Source: Desulfonatronospira sp. (GTDB lineage: Bacteria; Desulfobacterota; Desulfovibrionia; Desulfovibrionales; Desulfonatronovibrionaceae). From it: a DNA stretch of 64,000 nt. The translations under genes were made by a program, and so were the position numbers. Under the pieces are notes generated by a model. The model was not told the origin of the DNA. It did not search any database and worked only from the letters and a program-made list of their open reading frames with translations. This document shows, in pieces, positions 43,291 through 52,365 of this stretch (position 1 is the stretch's first letter; the number at the start of each line of letters is the position of its first letter). Where the stretch lies: contig SLDX01000019.1 in the NCBI GenBank assembly GCA_007125075.1, positions 1-64,000 of the forward strand. Reading direction: 5' to 3'.

Positions 43291-44340
43291 TCAATAACCC
43301 GGTTTTAAGCAGATACTGGAATCATTCCAGACCACCTTGTTTCTTCCTGATTGTTTGGCCTGGTATAGCCTGGAATCTGCTGTTTTCAATATCTCTTCCG
43401 GTGAAAGCAGGCCAGGGGCATGACAGGATGCCAGTCCGGCAGAAAAAGACACTTTGTGGTTCTGGATCTTGAAATCGTGTTCGGCACAGGCATTCTGCAG
43501 GCGATGCGCTGCATGCAATGCCTGGGACATTGATGTTTCGGGCATAAGAACTATGAACTCTTCCCCACCGTAACGACAGGCTATATCAATATCTCTGCGG
43601 ATGCATCCCTGAAGAATCCCGGCAAACTCCCTGAGCACTCTGTCGCCTTCAGGATGCCCAAAGGTATCGTTGATCTTCTTGAAATTATCCATATCAATAA
43701 GCGTGACTACCAGGCAGCCATGCTTGAGGCGTTTCAACCTTGCAAGTTCTTCCTTTATTCGCAGGTCGTAATATCTCCTGACAAAGAGACCGGTTAGGCC
43801 ATCCACAACCGCCATCTCAAAAAGCCGGTAGTTGTCAACGGCAATGGCCAGCACCGTCATGAACTGGCGCAGATATTGAAAATGTTCAAAACCGACCTGC
43901 CTTTTATCTTCATATCTCAGAAAAACCGCGCCATGCTTTTTATTTTTGATATTGACTATGGGTATGCAAAGACATCCTTCCTGACATTGACCCCACCAAG
44001 GTTCCATAATCTTTCGGCATGCGTCTGGAAAATAATCAGAACCTGTAAAGTAACTGCTGGAAAACACGACTTTCAAATCAGCATCATCAAGAAGAGGAGC
44101 TTCGCTGTTGCGAATATGTTTGATCCTTTCATCAGCAAATAAACCCTTCATCCTCAGCTGACCGGTATTTTCATCGAAAAAAAACAGGGCCGCACTGTCA
44201 GCTTTGCTGAAATCGACGATGCTCTCAAGGGCGACTTCCACAAGCTGCTTATGGTTGTGGCTTTGGTTGAGCAATATAGACGCATAGTTAAGAACCAGAA
44301 GATTGCATTCTGTTTCGGTATATGAAAAATCAGCCGTCAT
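43291..44340 (-). CDS. Diguanylate cyclase (GAF-GGDEF)
   Basis: A 349-residue soluble signalling protein. Residues about 20-170 form a GAF-like sensor domain. The GGDEF domain (about 185-345) begins DGLTGLFVRRYYDLR and contains the active-site CRYGGEEFIVLMPE, so it should make cyclic di-GMP. An RxxD inhibitory site (RDID) lies five residues before GGEEF, indicating product feedback. There is no membrane segment. The ligand of the GAF domain is unknown. Confidence 0.93.
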   Translation of the reverse strand: MTADFSYTETECNLLVLNYASILLNQSHNHKQLVEVALESIVDFSKADSAALFFFDENTGQLRMKGLFADERIKHIRNSEAPLLDDADLKVVFSSSYFTGSDYFPDACRKIMEPWWGQCQEGCLCIPIVNIKNKKHGAVFLRYEDKRQVGFEHFQYLRQFMTVLAIAVDNYRLFEMAVVDGLTGLFVRRYYDLRIKEELARLKRLKHGCLVVTLIDMDNFKKINDTFGHPEGDRVLREFAGILQGCIRRDIDIACRYGGEEFIVLMPETSMSQALHAAHRLQNACAEHDFKIQNHKVSFSAGLASCHAPGLLSPEEILKTADSRLYQAKQSGRNKVVWNDSSICLKPGY

Positions 44341-44519
44341 TTGAGCGCCTTCCTGATCTTTGTCTGTTGTCTGGATCCAAAAAGAACGGATCTTTCGAAA
44401 AATTAAAACACATCTACACCTGTATCGACTTTTTTTAAAGTTTTATTTACATGCTTATAACATGAGGATGTCAGATCTGTTGTTCGGTTGATATCCGCGT
44501 TTCAGGAATGACTCTTTTT

Positions 44520-44565
44520 ACTTTCAATCTGACCACCTACGCGGGTCTATTGAAAGTTTGCAAAC
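44520..44565 (+). promoter_or_regulatory. Inverted repeat and palindrome upstream of GNAT gene
   Basis: ACTTTCAAT (44520-44528) and ATTGAAAGT (44549-44557) form a nine-base perfect inverted repeat, with GACC/GGTC nested inside. The right arm runs into GTTTGCAAAC, a ten-base perfect palindrome (44556-44565). Both lie 54-99 bases before the GNAT start and about 180 bases from the divergent GGDEF start. It may be an operator or a transcript hairpin; the bound protein is unknown. Confidence 0.4.
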
Positions 44566-44618
44566 GATTAAAGAGAATATTATAAAATCATTAATTAAAC
44601 ACAAGACGGAGGGAATAG

Positions 44619-45221
44619 ATGGATAACCAGGAGGAGGACATAAAGCCTTCCAGAATACGCATAAGAGAAATGGGCATAGATGATCTGGCCCCGGTGTTTC
44701 ATATCGGGGAGGAGGTATTTACCGCGGAGTTTTCCACCAGTCTTTACCGCACCTGGGACGAATATGAAATCATCAACCTGTTCAGCACTGATCAGGAACT
44801 GTGTCTGGTGGCGGAGCTCGATGAACATATAGTGGGGTTTGCCCTGGCCACCACAGTGGAAAAGCCCAGATCAGCCTGGAAATACGGCTATCTGACCTGG
44901 CTCGGGGTGCGCAAAAACCTGCAGCATGCAGGAATAGGGCAGCGCCTGTTCAAGGAGATAGTCAGGCGCATGGAAAATACCGGGGTGCGCATGGTCATAG
45001 TGGATACCGCAGCGGACAACTCTTCGGCCATCCGTTTTTTTCAGAAGGAGGGTTTTGGCGACATGACCGAACATGTTTTCATGAGTATGAATCTGACCAG
45101 AAAGTCCCGCAGCAAGGCCAAAAGGACCAAGGCGGGAAGAAAATCGATTGTCCAGCAGAAAAAGCCTTCGAAAAAAAGGATTGCTCCGGTTGAATCCCTG
45201 ATCAATGAATCTGGAACATAG
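44619..45221 (+). CDS. GNAT acetyltransferase with basic C-terminal tail
   Basis: A 200-residue protein. Residues about 12-155 form a GNAT fold: YLTWLGVRKNLQHAGIGQRLFKEIV holds the acetyl-CoA loop (Q/R-x-x-G-I/V-G), and NSSAIRFFQKEGF is motif B. The last 45 residues are rich in lysine and arginine (KSRSKAKRTKAGRK, KKPSKKR), which suggests nucleic-acid or ribosome contact. The substrate is unknown; RimI-like protein acetylation is possible. GGAGGG precedes the ATG; the M20 peptidase starts 26 bases after its stop. Confidence 0.85.
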   Translation: MDNQEEDIKPSRIRIREMGIDDLAPVFHIGEEVFTAEFSTSLYRTWDEYEIINLFSTDQELCLVAELDEHIVGFALATTVEKPRSAWKYGYLTWLGVRKNLQHAGIGQRLFKEIVRRMENTGVRMVIVDTAADNSSAIRFFQKEGFGDMTEHVFMSMNLTRKSRSKAKRTKAGRKSIVQQKKPSKKRIAPVESLINESGT

Positions 45222-45247
45222 GTCATTGCCGCAAACAAGAAAATGAG

Positions 45248-46387
45248 ATGCATGAGAGAATTGAGAGAGCTCTAAGGGAGATTGATCCCCAGCGGCTGCT
45301 CAGCGTGCTGGTGAATATGCTTGAGATATACTCTCCTTCGGGCAAGGAAAAAGATATACAGGTTTATCTGGAAAATTATCTGACCAGCCATGGCCTGAAG
45401 GTCTCCCGTGAAGAAGTCGAGGAGGACCGCTTCAATCTGCACCTGACCATGGGTCAGGGCGATCCTCTGCTTTACCTGGTCGGGCACGTGGATACAGTAG
45501 CCTATTGGGATTTTGATGAAGAAGGTCCGCATGAGCAGGGAGGAATCATCCGCGGACTCGGCAGCGCGGACATGAAAGGCGGCTGCGCGGCCATGGTGGA
45601 GACTTTTGTGGCCCTGGCCAAAGCCTTTAAACCCGAAGAACGCCCGTCGGTGGGTCTATCCCTAGTGGTCGGGGAAGAAGAGAGCGGCGACGGAAGTGAA
45701 GTTTTCCTGGAAAAAAGACGCCCCCCCTGGGTGATTGTCGGGGAGCCTACCAACCTTTCCGTATGCTACGCTCATTTCGGATATCTTGAGGTCTATCTGG
45801 AAACAACAGGGCGCAAGAGTCATTCATCTTTGCCTGAGCTGGGCCATAATGCCGTGGAATCAATGCTTAAAGTCCTTCTGTATCTGGGAAGGCACGAATT
45901 GTTTCAGGAAGCGGGTTCAAAACTGGTTTATTCGATCCGGGAGATGAACTCATCCAGCGCCGGCTTCGTGGTCCCTGACCGTTGCGAGACCTGGATTGAC
46001 GTGCATCTGCCTCCAGAGGTAGACCTCGGAGACATTAAAACCCGCATCAGGCAAAGATCTATGGAGGCGCATGAGTTCATCCCGGACCTCAGTCTGGAGG
46101 TGGGTTTTAATACTTCCTTCTCCGGCTATGATCTTGGAGGGGATAATCACCTGGCCGGTCAACTGCGGTCAGTTTATGAACACCTGGGATTGCCTTATTA
46201 TGAAAACGTCTTCAGGTCGCATTCAGACGGCAATCTCTATTACCGGGCGGGAGTAAAGCCGGTTATCCTCGGGCCTGGATCTCTGGAAACAGCTCATACT
46301 CAAGACGAACAGACCACCTTGACTGAAGTGACCAGCGCCGCCCGAATTTATTCAGCCATATGCGCAGGCCTGGATATGCAAAAATAA
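45248..46387 (+). CDS. M20-family metallopeptidase/deacylase
   Basis: A 379-residue ArgE/DapE/CPG2-type enzyme with two zinc ions. Visible ligands and catalytic residues: VGHVDTV near 79, GLGSADMKGG near 99, the VGEEESGDGS general-base/zinc Glu near 140, VGEPT near 160 and AHTQDEQT close to the C-terminus. It has the inserted dimerisation domain (about 170-290). It could deacylate amino acids such as acetylornithine, N-succinyl-diaminopimelate or acetyl-lysine; the sequence does not settle which. It follows the GNAT gene by 26 bases. Confidence 0.87.
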   Translation: MHERIERALREIDPQRLLSVLVNMLEIYSPSGKEKDIQVYLENYLTSHGLKVSREEVEEDRFNLHLTMGQGDPLLYLVGHVDTVAYWDFDEEGPHEQGGIIRGLGSADMKGGCAAMVETFVALAKAFKPEERPSVGLSLVVGEEESGDGSEVFLEKRRPPWVIVGEPTNLSVCYAHFGYLEVYLETTGRKSHSSLPELGHNAVESMLKVLLYLGRHELFQEAGSKLVYSIREMNSSSAGFVVPDRCETWIDVHLPPEVDLGDIKTRIRQRSMEAHEFIPDLSLEVGFNTSFSGYDLGGDNHLAGQLRSVYEHLGLPYYENVFRSHSDGNLYYRAGVKPVILGPGSLETAHTQDEQTTLTEVTSAARIYSAICAGLDMQK

Positions 46388-46540
46388 TTTCCAGCTTGCA
46401 ATCTTTACGTCATTCTGTCCGGCAGACTTTTTTTACAGGACAAAGGACGGCTCCCGGTTTGCATCCGAATTTATTTGAAAAATATCTTTTTGTATTTTAT
46501 TCATGCTAAACTATATAGTAAAAAATTCTGGACATTTATT

Positions 46541-46580
46541 TTGCCCTGTTTTAATTCTTTAAACATACTTATAAAGTATG
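46541..46580 (+). promoter_or_regulatory. Rrf2-gene promoter with 17-base palindrome
   Basis: CATACTTATAAAGTATG (46564-46580) is a perfect inverted repeat of seven-base arms around ATA, 35 bases before the regulator's ATG. TTGCCC at 46541 with a 17-base spacer puts CATACT of the left arm at the -10 position. A palindrome overlapping the -10 element of a regulator gene is the expected layout for autorepression. Confidence 0.55.
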
Positions 46581-46615
46581 AATTCGTTTGGAAATTTTTG
46601 AAAAAGGGGGGAGAA

Positions 46616-47047
46616 ATGAAGCTTTCAACTACAATCCGCTACGGCACCAGATTGATGCTGGACATGGCTGAAAATCAGAAAAACGGACCAATCCGCATCC
46701 GGACCATCGCCAAAAGACAGGGCATTTCGGAGAAATACCTGGAAAAGATCGTTCGTCTGCTGCGCAAGGCCGGTCTGGTGGACGGCTTAAGAGGTCCAGG
46801 CGGAGGATACGTACTGGCTTCCTCTCCGGATTCAATCACCCTGGGAGAAATTCTGGAAGCAGTTCAGGGCAGGATTGAGTTGTGCCCCTGTCTCGGCGAG
46901 CCGGAAAAATGTGAAAAGCACCAGTACTGCAAGACCAGAATGGTCTGGAATGATATCAACCATGCGGTGTCAACCAGGCTGCACAGCACTACTCTTGCTG
47001 ATCTGAGAGATTCTGTCTGCCCTGTGGAAACAGTTGAAATAAAATAA
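46616..47047 (+). CDS. Rrf2-family transcriptional regulator
   Basis: A 143-residue winged-helix regulator. MKLSTTIRYGTRLMLDMA is a canonical Rrf2 start, followed by the HTH (IRTIAKRQGISEKYLEKIVRLL) and the wing GLRGPGGGYVLA. The cysteines CPCLGEPEKCEKHQYC (about 95-110) could ligate an Fe-S cluster, as in IscR or NsrR. The track start is 47 codons upstream in an AT-rich leader. GGGGGGAG two bases before ATG 46616 fixes the start. No iscS/U or cys genes adjoin, so the regulon is unclear. Confidence 0.92.
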   Translation: MKLSTTIRYGTRLMLDMAENQKNGPIRIRTIAKRQGISEKYLEKIVRLLRKAGLVDGLRGPGGGYVLASSPDSITLGEILEAVQGRIELCPCLGEPEKCEKHQYCKTRMVWNDINHAVSTRLHSTTLADLRDSVCPVETVEIK

Positions 47048-47118
47048 CAGATCATGAGTTAATCCATATCCGGCATACAGCAAATTCTCTCAGATCGTTT
47101 AAGTAAATGAGTCCTGCT

Positions 47119-47433
47119 CTACAGAGGAGGGGCTATAGTCACCAGTACCCGCATCCTGGTATTGGCTCTGACCCCGTGCGGTTCACTGACGGCGCAGATC
47201 AGTATGTCTCCGGTTTTGGCCGGTATGTTCCGATCCTGGGCCAGATACTCACCTTCACCTTCGATAATCTGTATGCTCAATTCTCCTTCCAGATCATGTG
47301 AATGAATCGGCAATTCCTGTCCGGGTTCGAAATTAAAATTAATGATTCTGAAATACGGACTGTCATGCACAAGAAGTTTTTTCATTGCTTTTTCGTTGAA
47401 GGTTCCCCGCTCAAAAATGTTTATGCTTTCCAT
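47119..47433 (-). CDS. Cupin-domain protein
   Basis: A 104-residue single cupin. Motif 1 is about IHSHDLEGELSIQIIEGEGEY (His/His/Glu metal ligands) and motif 2 includes GDILICAVSEPHGV. Small cupins bind a divalent metal and serve as sensors or simple enzymes; none can be assigned. The track starts seven codons earlier, but AGGAGG is placed for the ATG at 47433. It is convergent with the Rrf2 gene, with 71 bases between the ends. Confidence 0.85.
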   Translation of the reverse strand: MESINIFERGTFNEKAMKKLLVHDSPYFRIINFNFEPGQELPIHSHDLEGELSIQIIEGEGEYLAQDRNIPAKTGDILICAVSEPHGVRANTRMRVLVTIAPPL

Positions 47434-47794
47434 TTTTTCCTCCTGGTAATTCATATGTTCAATCTATTCAATTCATTCCTCACGCAAAGACTTAAGTCAA
47501 ACTCCCTGACAGACAAGTCTTCTGATCATTTCCGGGTTAGATGTCAATAAGCTACAGGTTTCGCCTGAGAGGAAGGCAGAGCTTATCTGCAGGGGCGGGT
47601 CATGAATCGAGTGTGAGAAAATAAAAATAAATCAGACAGGATGTACATGAATATGATAAGCTGTCATAGGATTCATTAAAGTCTTGTCTACAAGCCCTTA
47701 AACGGGTAGAGGAGTTTGATCCGCAGTTGAGGATGCTTATCCTTAATCCGGAAAACGATTATTTTTACTCAGAATAAATTCGCTGGAGGGAAAA
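47434..47794. other. Intergenic gap without recognised gene
   Basis: A 361-base spacer between the divergent cupin and PPC-domain genes. It contains a small hairpin GCCT/AGGC near 47555 and several short pyrimidine/purine runs. No ORF has a credible start, and I see no RNA gene or known riboswitch. The promoters of both flanking genes must be here but are not clear by eye. Confidence 0.5.
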
Positions 47795-48214
47795 ATGGAC
47801 TACAGGCAGGCAGGGCAGAAATGGTTTTTGCGCATAGACAAGGGTGAAGAGGTTCTGGAAACTCTTGCCGCTTTCTGCAGACAAAAGGGAATCACCCTGG
47901 GTTCAATAAGCGGCATAGGAGCCGCCGGACAGATAACCCTGGGGCTTTTTGAAACCAAAACCAAGACCTATAAAGCCACAGATCTTACAGGAGACTTTGA
48001 AATCACAGCCCTGACAGGTAATGTTACCACCAAGGAGGGCGAAGTCTATCTGCACGTGCACGCCACCCTGTCGGATATTGAGTGCCGGGCCTATGGCGGT
48101 CATCTGAACAAGGCTTTGATCAGCGGGACATGTGAAGTGGTCATTGATCAGGTCCAGGGCGGCATTGAAAGGGAATTCAATGCTGACATCGGACTGAACC
48201 TGATGAAATTTTAA
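47795..48214 (+). CDS. PPC (DUF296) domain protein
   Basis: A 139-residue single PPC/DUF296 domain. ISGIGAAGQITLGLFE and YLHVHATLSDIECRAYGGHL are the family motifs; the latter has three histidines placed for metal binding. In plants the domain is fused to AT-hooks; bacterial stand-alone copies are trimeric and of unknown function. There is no DNA-binding extension here. GGAGG precedes the ATG. It lies 14 bases before aroC and is probably co-transcribed. Confidence 0.9.
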   Translation: MDYRQAGQKWFLRIDKGEEVLETLAAFCRQKGITLGSISGIGAAGQITLGLFETKTKTYKATDLTGDFEITALTGNVTTKEGEVYLHVHATLSDIECRAYGGHLNKALISGTCEVVIDQVQGGIEREFNADIGLNLMKF

Positions 48215-48228
48215 ACCTGAGCAGACAT

Positions 48229-49305
48229 ATGAGCGGAGATTCCTTTGGACGCATATTCCGGGTGACCACCTTTGGCGAGTCGCACGGTCCGGGGCTTGGG
48301 GGCGTGATTCAGGGCTGCCCTCCAGGCATTGCCTTGAGCGAAGAGATTGTCCAGAAAGAGCTTGATCGACGAAGACCCGGCACCGGCCTTTCATCCACCA
48401 CAAGAAAAGAAGAAGACAGGGTGCGGATTCTTTCGGGTGTTTTTCAGGGTCAAACGACCGGGACATCCATTGGATTTTATATAGCTAATAAGGATCAGCG
48501 CTCGAAAGATTATTCACGGATCAAGGACGTCTTCAGACCCGGACACGGGGATTTCACCTATGAAGCCAAGTACGGGATTCGCGATTATCGTGGAGGAGGC
48601 CGGTCTTCCGGGCGGGAGACCGCAGCCAGGGTGGCTGCCGGCGCAGTGGCCCAGGAACTGCTGAAAACCATGGGCATTAAAGTCCGGGCCTATACCGTTG
48701 AGCTGGGAGGGATCAGGGCCTCTGTGGAAAACAGGGGACAGGCTCAGGACAATCCTTTTGCCTCACCGGACAAAAAAATCCTTAGCAGATGGGAGGAGCT
48801 TGTCCGGGAAGTCAGGGCCGCTGGAGACAGTCTGGGGGGAATCGTAGAGGTGTATGCCGAAAATGTGCCGCCCGGGCTGGGTGAGCCGGTCTTTGACAAG
48901 CTGGACGCCAGGCTGGCTTATGCCTTGATGGGCGTAGGCGCGGTCAAAGGAGTGGAAATAGGGGCCGGGTTTAAAGCCTGCAGGCTTAAAGGCAGCGAAA
49001 ACAATGATCAGATGAGCTCTCAAGGTTTTATGTCCAACAATGCCGGTGGAGTACTTGCCGGAATATCTTCCGGACAGCCCTTAGTTGTCCGGGCGGGGAT
49101 AAAGCCCATACCCTCCATTTCAATAAATCAAAGGACCATAACCAGGGAAGGCCTGGAAACAGAAATAAGCATTACAGGTCGGCACGACATAAGCGCCATC
49201 CCGCGTATCGTACCTGTGCTGAAGGCCATGGTCATGCTGGTTCTGGCCGATATGCTGCTGATGCAGCGGGCCGTAAGAGATCAAAGGCAGGAAGAAAGAA
49301 GATAA
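48229..49305 (+). CDS. aroC: Chorismate synthase
   Basis: Makes chorismate from EPSP using reduced FMN, the last step of the common aromatic pathway. At 358 residues it is standard. [21 protein letters not shown] near the start, RRPGTG and [21 protein letters not shown] near 125 and the later GVEIG and [19 protein letters not shown] blocks are the three classical signatures. It is followed by icd with a 32-base gap. Confidence 0.97.
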   Translation: MSGDSFGRIFRVTTFGESHGPGLGGVIQGCPPGIALSEEIVQKELDRRRPGTGLSSTTRKEEDRVRILSGVFQGQTTGTSIGFYIANKDQRSKDYSRIKDVFRPGHGDFTYEAKYGIRDYRGGGRSSGRETAARVAAGAVAQELLKTMGIKVRAYTVELGGIRASVENRGQAQDNPFASPDKKILSRWEELVREVRAAGDSLGGIVEVYAENVPPGLGEPVFDKLDARLAYALMGVGAVKGVEIGAGFKACRLKGSENNDQMSSQGFMSNNAGGVLAGISSGQPLVVRAGIKPIPSISINQRTITREGLETEISITGRHDISAIPRIVPVLKAMVMLVLADMLLMQRAVRDQRQEERR

Positions 49306-49337
49306 AGGACAGATGACAGGAAAAGGAGAATTTAATA

Positions 49338-50486
49338 GTGCGTAAGACCGTTTATTTTATTGAGGGAGACGGAATCGGACCGGAAGTCTGGAGAGCGGCA
49401 AAGCCCGTAATGGATCAGGCCCTGGAAAAGGCTTACCAGGGAGAGCATCAAATTGACTGGAAGGAAATACTGGCCGGAGAAAAGGCCTTTAAGGAGACCG
49501 GAGAATATCTGCCGCAGGTCACCATCGATGCTCTAAGAGGGACGGATCTGGCTATCAAGGGGCCACTGGCCACTCCAGTAGGCAAAGGATTTCGCAGCCT
49601 GAACGTGACCTTGAGGCAGGTTCTGGACCTTTATGCGTGCATCAGACCGGTCAGGTACTTCAAGGGAATCGGATCGCCGCTGAAGAGACCTGAGCTGGTT
49701 GATATGGTTGTTTTCCGCGAAAATACAGAAGACGTATACGCCGGGATTGAATGGCCCGCAGGATCTCCTGAAGCCAGAAAAGTGACCGGATTCCTTCGCG
49801 ATGAAATGCAGGCCGATATTAACCTGGAAGCAGCAGTAGGTATAAAGCCGATCACTGAAAAGGGCAGCAAGAGGCTGGTACGTAAAGCCATTGAATACGC
49901 TCTTGCCAGGGACAGGACAAGCGTGACTCTGGTGCACAAGGGCAACATCATGAAATATACCGAAGGGGCTTTCATGAACTGGGGCTATGAGCTGGCCCGA
50001 GAAGAATTCTCAAATCAGACGATTACCGAAGCAGAAGCTGAAAGCGGCCGGAACGGTCTGGTCATAAAGGACAGAATAGCTGATGCCATGTTTCAGCAGG
50101 TCATCTTAAAACCTGAGCTTTACAGCGTTATTGCCACCACCAATCTTAACGGAGATTATCTCTCAGATGCTCTGGCAGCACAGGTAGGAGGACTGGGACT
50201 TGCTCCGGGAGTGAATATGAGCGACCAGCTGGCTTTTTTTGAAGCCACTCACGGAACAGTTCCCTCCCAGGCGGGCAAGGATGTGGTCAATCCCGGCAGC
50301 CTTATTTTAAGCGGAGCCATGCTTCTGGAGCATGCCGGCTGGGAGATGGCTGCTGAATTGATCTATATGGGCCTGGAAAAAACGCTTGCAGGCAAAAGGG
50401 TGACCCGGGATCTGGCCAGACAGATGGAAGGAGCCACCCAGGTTGGATGCCAGGAGTTCGGCGAACTGATCGGGAAGAGTCTGTAA
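49338..50486 (+). CDS. icd: Isocitrate dehydrogenase
   Basis: Oxidatively decarboxylates isocitrate to 2-oxoglutarate. [16 protein letters not shown] opens the protein, and substrate-binding [20 protein letters not shown] lies near 95. [15 protein letters not shown] and the catalytic [12 protein letters not shown] follow, and [19 protein letters not shown] near 270 holds the Mg ligands. The 382-residue length and TEDVYAG fit the NADP-dependent homodimeric type, though cofactor choice is uncertain. The start is GTG with AAGGAG nine bases before it. The stop codon abuts a repeat tract. Confidence 0.94.
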   Translation: MRKTVYFIEGDGIGPEVWRAAKPVMDQALEKAYQGEHQIDWKEILAGEKAFKETGEYLPQVTIDALRGTDLAIKGPLATPVGKGFRSLNVTLRQVLDLYACIRPVRYFKGIGSPLKRPELVDMVVFRENTEDVYAGIEWPAGSPEARKVTGFLRDEMQADINLEAAVGIKPITEKGSKRLVRKAIEYALARDRTSVTLVHKGNIMKYTEGAFMNWGYELAREEFSNQTITEAEAESGRNGLVIKDRIADAMFQQVILKPELYSVIATTNLNGDYLSDALAAQVGGLGLAPGVNMSDQLAFFEATHGTVPSQAGKDVVNPGSLILSGAMLLEHAGWEMAAELIYMGLEKTLAGKRVTRDLARQMEGATQVGCQEFGELIGKSL

Positions 50487-50780
50487 GTCAGTGGACTGTA
50501 GTCAGTGGACAGTAGTCAGTGGTCGGTGATCGGTTATCGGTTATCGGTTATCGGTTATCAGTGGAATCATTAAGAGATGCTGGTAATACTGGCTCCGGTG
50601 AAATCCGCTGTGTTGATACTTCGCATATTTCACGGGATGAAAATACTGGAATGCTGGAATTCAGAGGAAGGAAGACAGTAGTCAGTAGTCGATGGCCGGC
50701 AGGCAGATGGAAATTGGGAAGTTTGAATTAAGCGACTTAAGAGATGAAGAGAATTCAAGAGAAGAAGCGGAGCGAACCAC
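50487..50780. repeat. GTCAGTGG/CGGTTAT repeat tract after icd
   Basis: Immediately after the icd stop come degenerate GTCAGTGG units (50487-50525), then four perfect tandem copies of CGGTTAT (50531-50558), then ATCAGTGG again. Further on, AGTAGTCAGTAGTCG (near 50677) and TTAAGCGACTTAAGAG (near 50729) continue the low-complexity pattern up to the convergent regulator. The tract has cousins at 55.5 and 61.9 kb. The 70-codon ORF over it is repeat-encoded and rejected. Confidence 0.8.
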
Positions 50781-50783
50781 TGA

Positions 50784-52322
50784 TCACTTTGTAACGTATC
50801 GCTTGGGGTTGATTCTGTATTTCTTAACTTTGTAATTGATGATCCTGTAGCTGACCCTCAGGTTCCTGGCGGCCTGGAGCATATTACCCCGGGCCTTTTT
50901 CAGCGCGTCTATGATGATTTCCTGTTCAAACCTGGCCACAGATTCCACAAAAGGCAGGTCGTGATCAGTGGCGGTACTTTCCGCCGTCTGCAGCGTGGGA
51001 GGGAGATGATAGGTGCGGATTACCTCCTCATTGCAGATGAGCACTGATCTTTCCAGACAGTTTTTCAGTTCGCGCACGTTTCCCGGCCAGTGATACTGTA
51101 TGAGCAGATCTGTGGCCGGGGTGGATATTCTTTTTATGTTTTTTTCGTAATCAGAACAGAAAAGCTGAAGAAAGTGTTCGGCCAGAGGGAGAATGTCTTC
51201 TCTGCGCTCCCGCAGGGCAGGGATGAAGATGGGAAAAACATTGATCCTGTAATAAAGGTCTTCTCTGAACCTTCCCTGTTCTATAAGCATTTCCAGGGGC
51301 TGATGCGTGGCGCAGATGTTGCGCACATTGACCATTGTTGTTTTTTCCCCGCCAAGTCTTTGTATCTCCCCATCCTGGACCGCGCGAAGCAGTTTGGCCT
51401 GGGCCTCGGCACCCAGTTCGCCTATTTCGTCCAGAAACAAGGATCCCTTGTGCGCCAGTTCAAAGCGTCCCTTTTTCTGTCCAACCGCTCCGGTAAAGGC
51501 ACCGCGTTCATATCCGAAAAGCTCGCTTTCCAGAAGCTCTCCCGGCAGGGAAGCACAGTTGAGCTTGATGAACGGCTTATCTTTTCTGGGGCTTAAGTTA
51601 TGTATGGCTTCTGCCAGAAGTTCCTTGCCGGTGCCGGATTCGCCGCGCAGGAGAACGGTAGCCCGGCTGGTAGCGACCTGCATGATCTGATTCATGATCT
51701 GGTTCATGACTTTGGATGTGAAGATGAGCTTGCTGGGGACGTAAGTTTGTCCGGCCGTGTTCTCATCACCCATGCAGAACAGGGGCTGTTCTTTTTGCCT
51801 GCTTACTTCTTCCTGCAAAAAAGAAACCTGTCTGGCGATAAATATTCCCAGCACCTGCAGAAAACAGCAGATTTCTTCCAGTTCAGTCAGATCCCTCGCC
51901 TCCATTTCCGCATTCAATACCCCCAATATCTCCGGAGTTTCCTCCGGACCCTGCCTTTTAACTGGTACGGAAATAAATGACAGGGTAGACAGGTCTTCAG
52001 GAGAACGGTCAAAGGCCAGGTTCAGAAAATTGGGATCATCTTTCATCAGCGGCACTATAATGGGTGACTGCTGTTTGATTACCTGGCCGATGATGCCCTG
52101 GCCCGGTGTATAGGAATATTTTGGACTTCCTGAATGGCCTACGTACAGACTGAACTCTATGCTCCGGGTTTTGGGATCAAAAATGGCCAGGGACATGCGT
52201 TTGTATCCCATTTTGGAACAGGCTGCCCGGAGCAGCTTTTCCAGGCCGTCATGCACAGGAACATGCCAGCCGTGAGTCAAAAGCAGCTTTTCCAGGGTTA
52301 TCAGATAGCTGTTTTCATTCAT
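50784..52322 (-). CDS. Sigma-54-dependent transcriptional activator (GAF-AAA+-Fis)
   Basis: A 512-residue enhancer-binding protein. The N-terminal GAF-like sensor spans about 20-175. The AAA+ domain (about 205-440) has Walker A GESGTGKELLAEAI, the sigma-54 contact loop ESELFGYERGAFTGA, Walker B GSLFLDEIGEL and the R-finger region GRFREDLYYRINVF. The Fis-type HTH is at the end (ARNLRVSYRIINYKVKKYRI), resembling NifA-like proteins. ATG 52322 is chosen; the track start lies inside iorB. It lies 43 bases after iorB and may be co-transcribed with it, suggesting control of iorAB or of amino-acid use. Confidence 0.92.
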   Translation of the reverse strand: MNENSYLITLEKLLLTHGWHVPVHDGLEKLLRAACSKMGYKRMSLAIFDPKTRSIEFSLYVGHSGSPKYSYTPGQGIIGQVIKQQSPIIVPLMKDDPNFLNLAFDRSPEDLSTLSFISVPVKRQGPEETPEILGVLNAEMEARDLTELEEICCFLQVLGIFIARQVSFLQEEVSRQKEQPLFCMGDENTAGQTYVPSKLIFTSKVMNQIMNQIMQVATSRATVLLRGESGTGKELLAEAIHNLSPRKDKPFIKLNCASLPGELLESELFGYERGAFTGAVGQKKGRFELAHKGSLFLDEIGELGAEAQAKLLRAVQDGEIQRLGGEKTTMVNVRNICATHQPLEMLIEQGRFREDLYYRINVFPIFIPALRERREDILPLAEHFLQLFCSDYEKNIKRISTPATDLLIQYHWPGNVRELKNCLERSVLICNEEVIRTYHLPPTLQTAESTATDHDLPFVESVARFEQEIIIDALKKARGNMLQAARNLRVSYRIINYKVKKYRINPKRYVTK

Positions 52323-52365
52323 ATTGCTTATGAAACGCAGGCCTTTCTTCAGCTTGGCCGGCTTA

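Noticed and set aside
50519-50731. 70-codon ORF in the track after icd
   Set aside because: It is translated from the CGGTTAT/GTCAGTGG repeats (RLSVIGYRLSV), has no ribosome-binding site and no domain.
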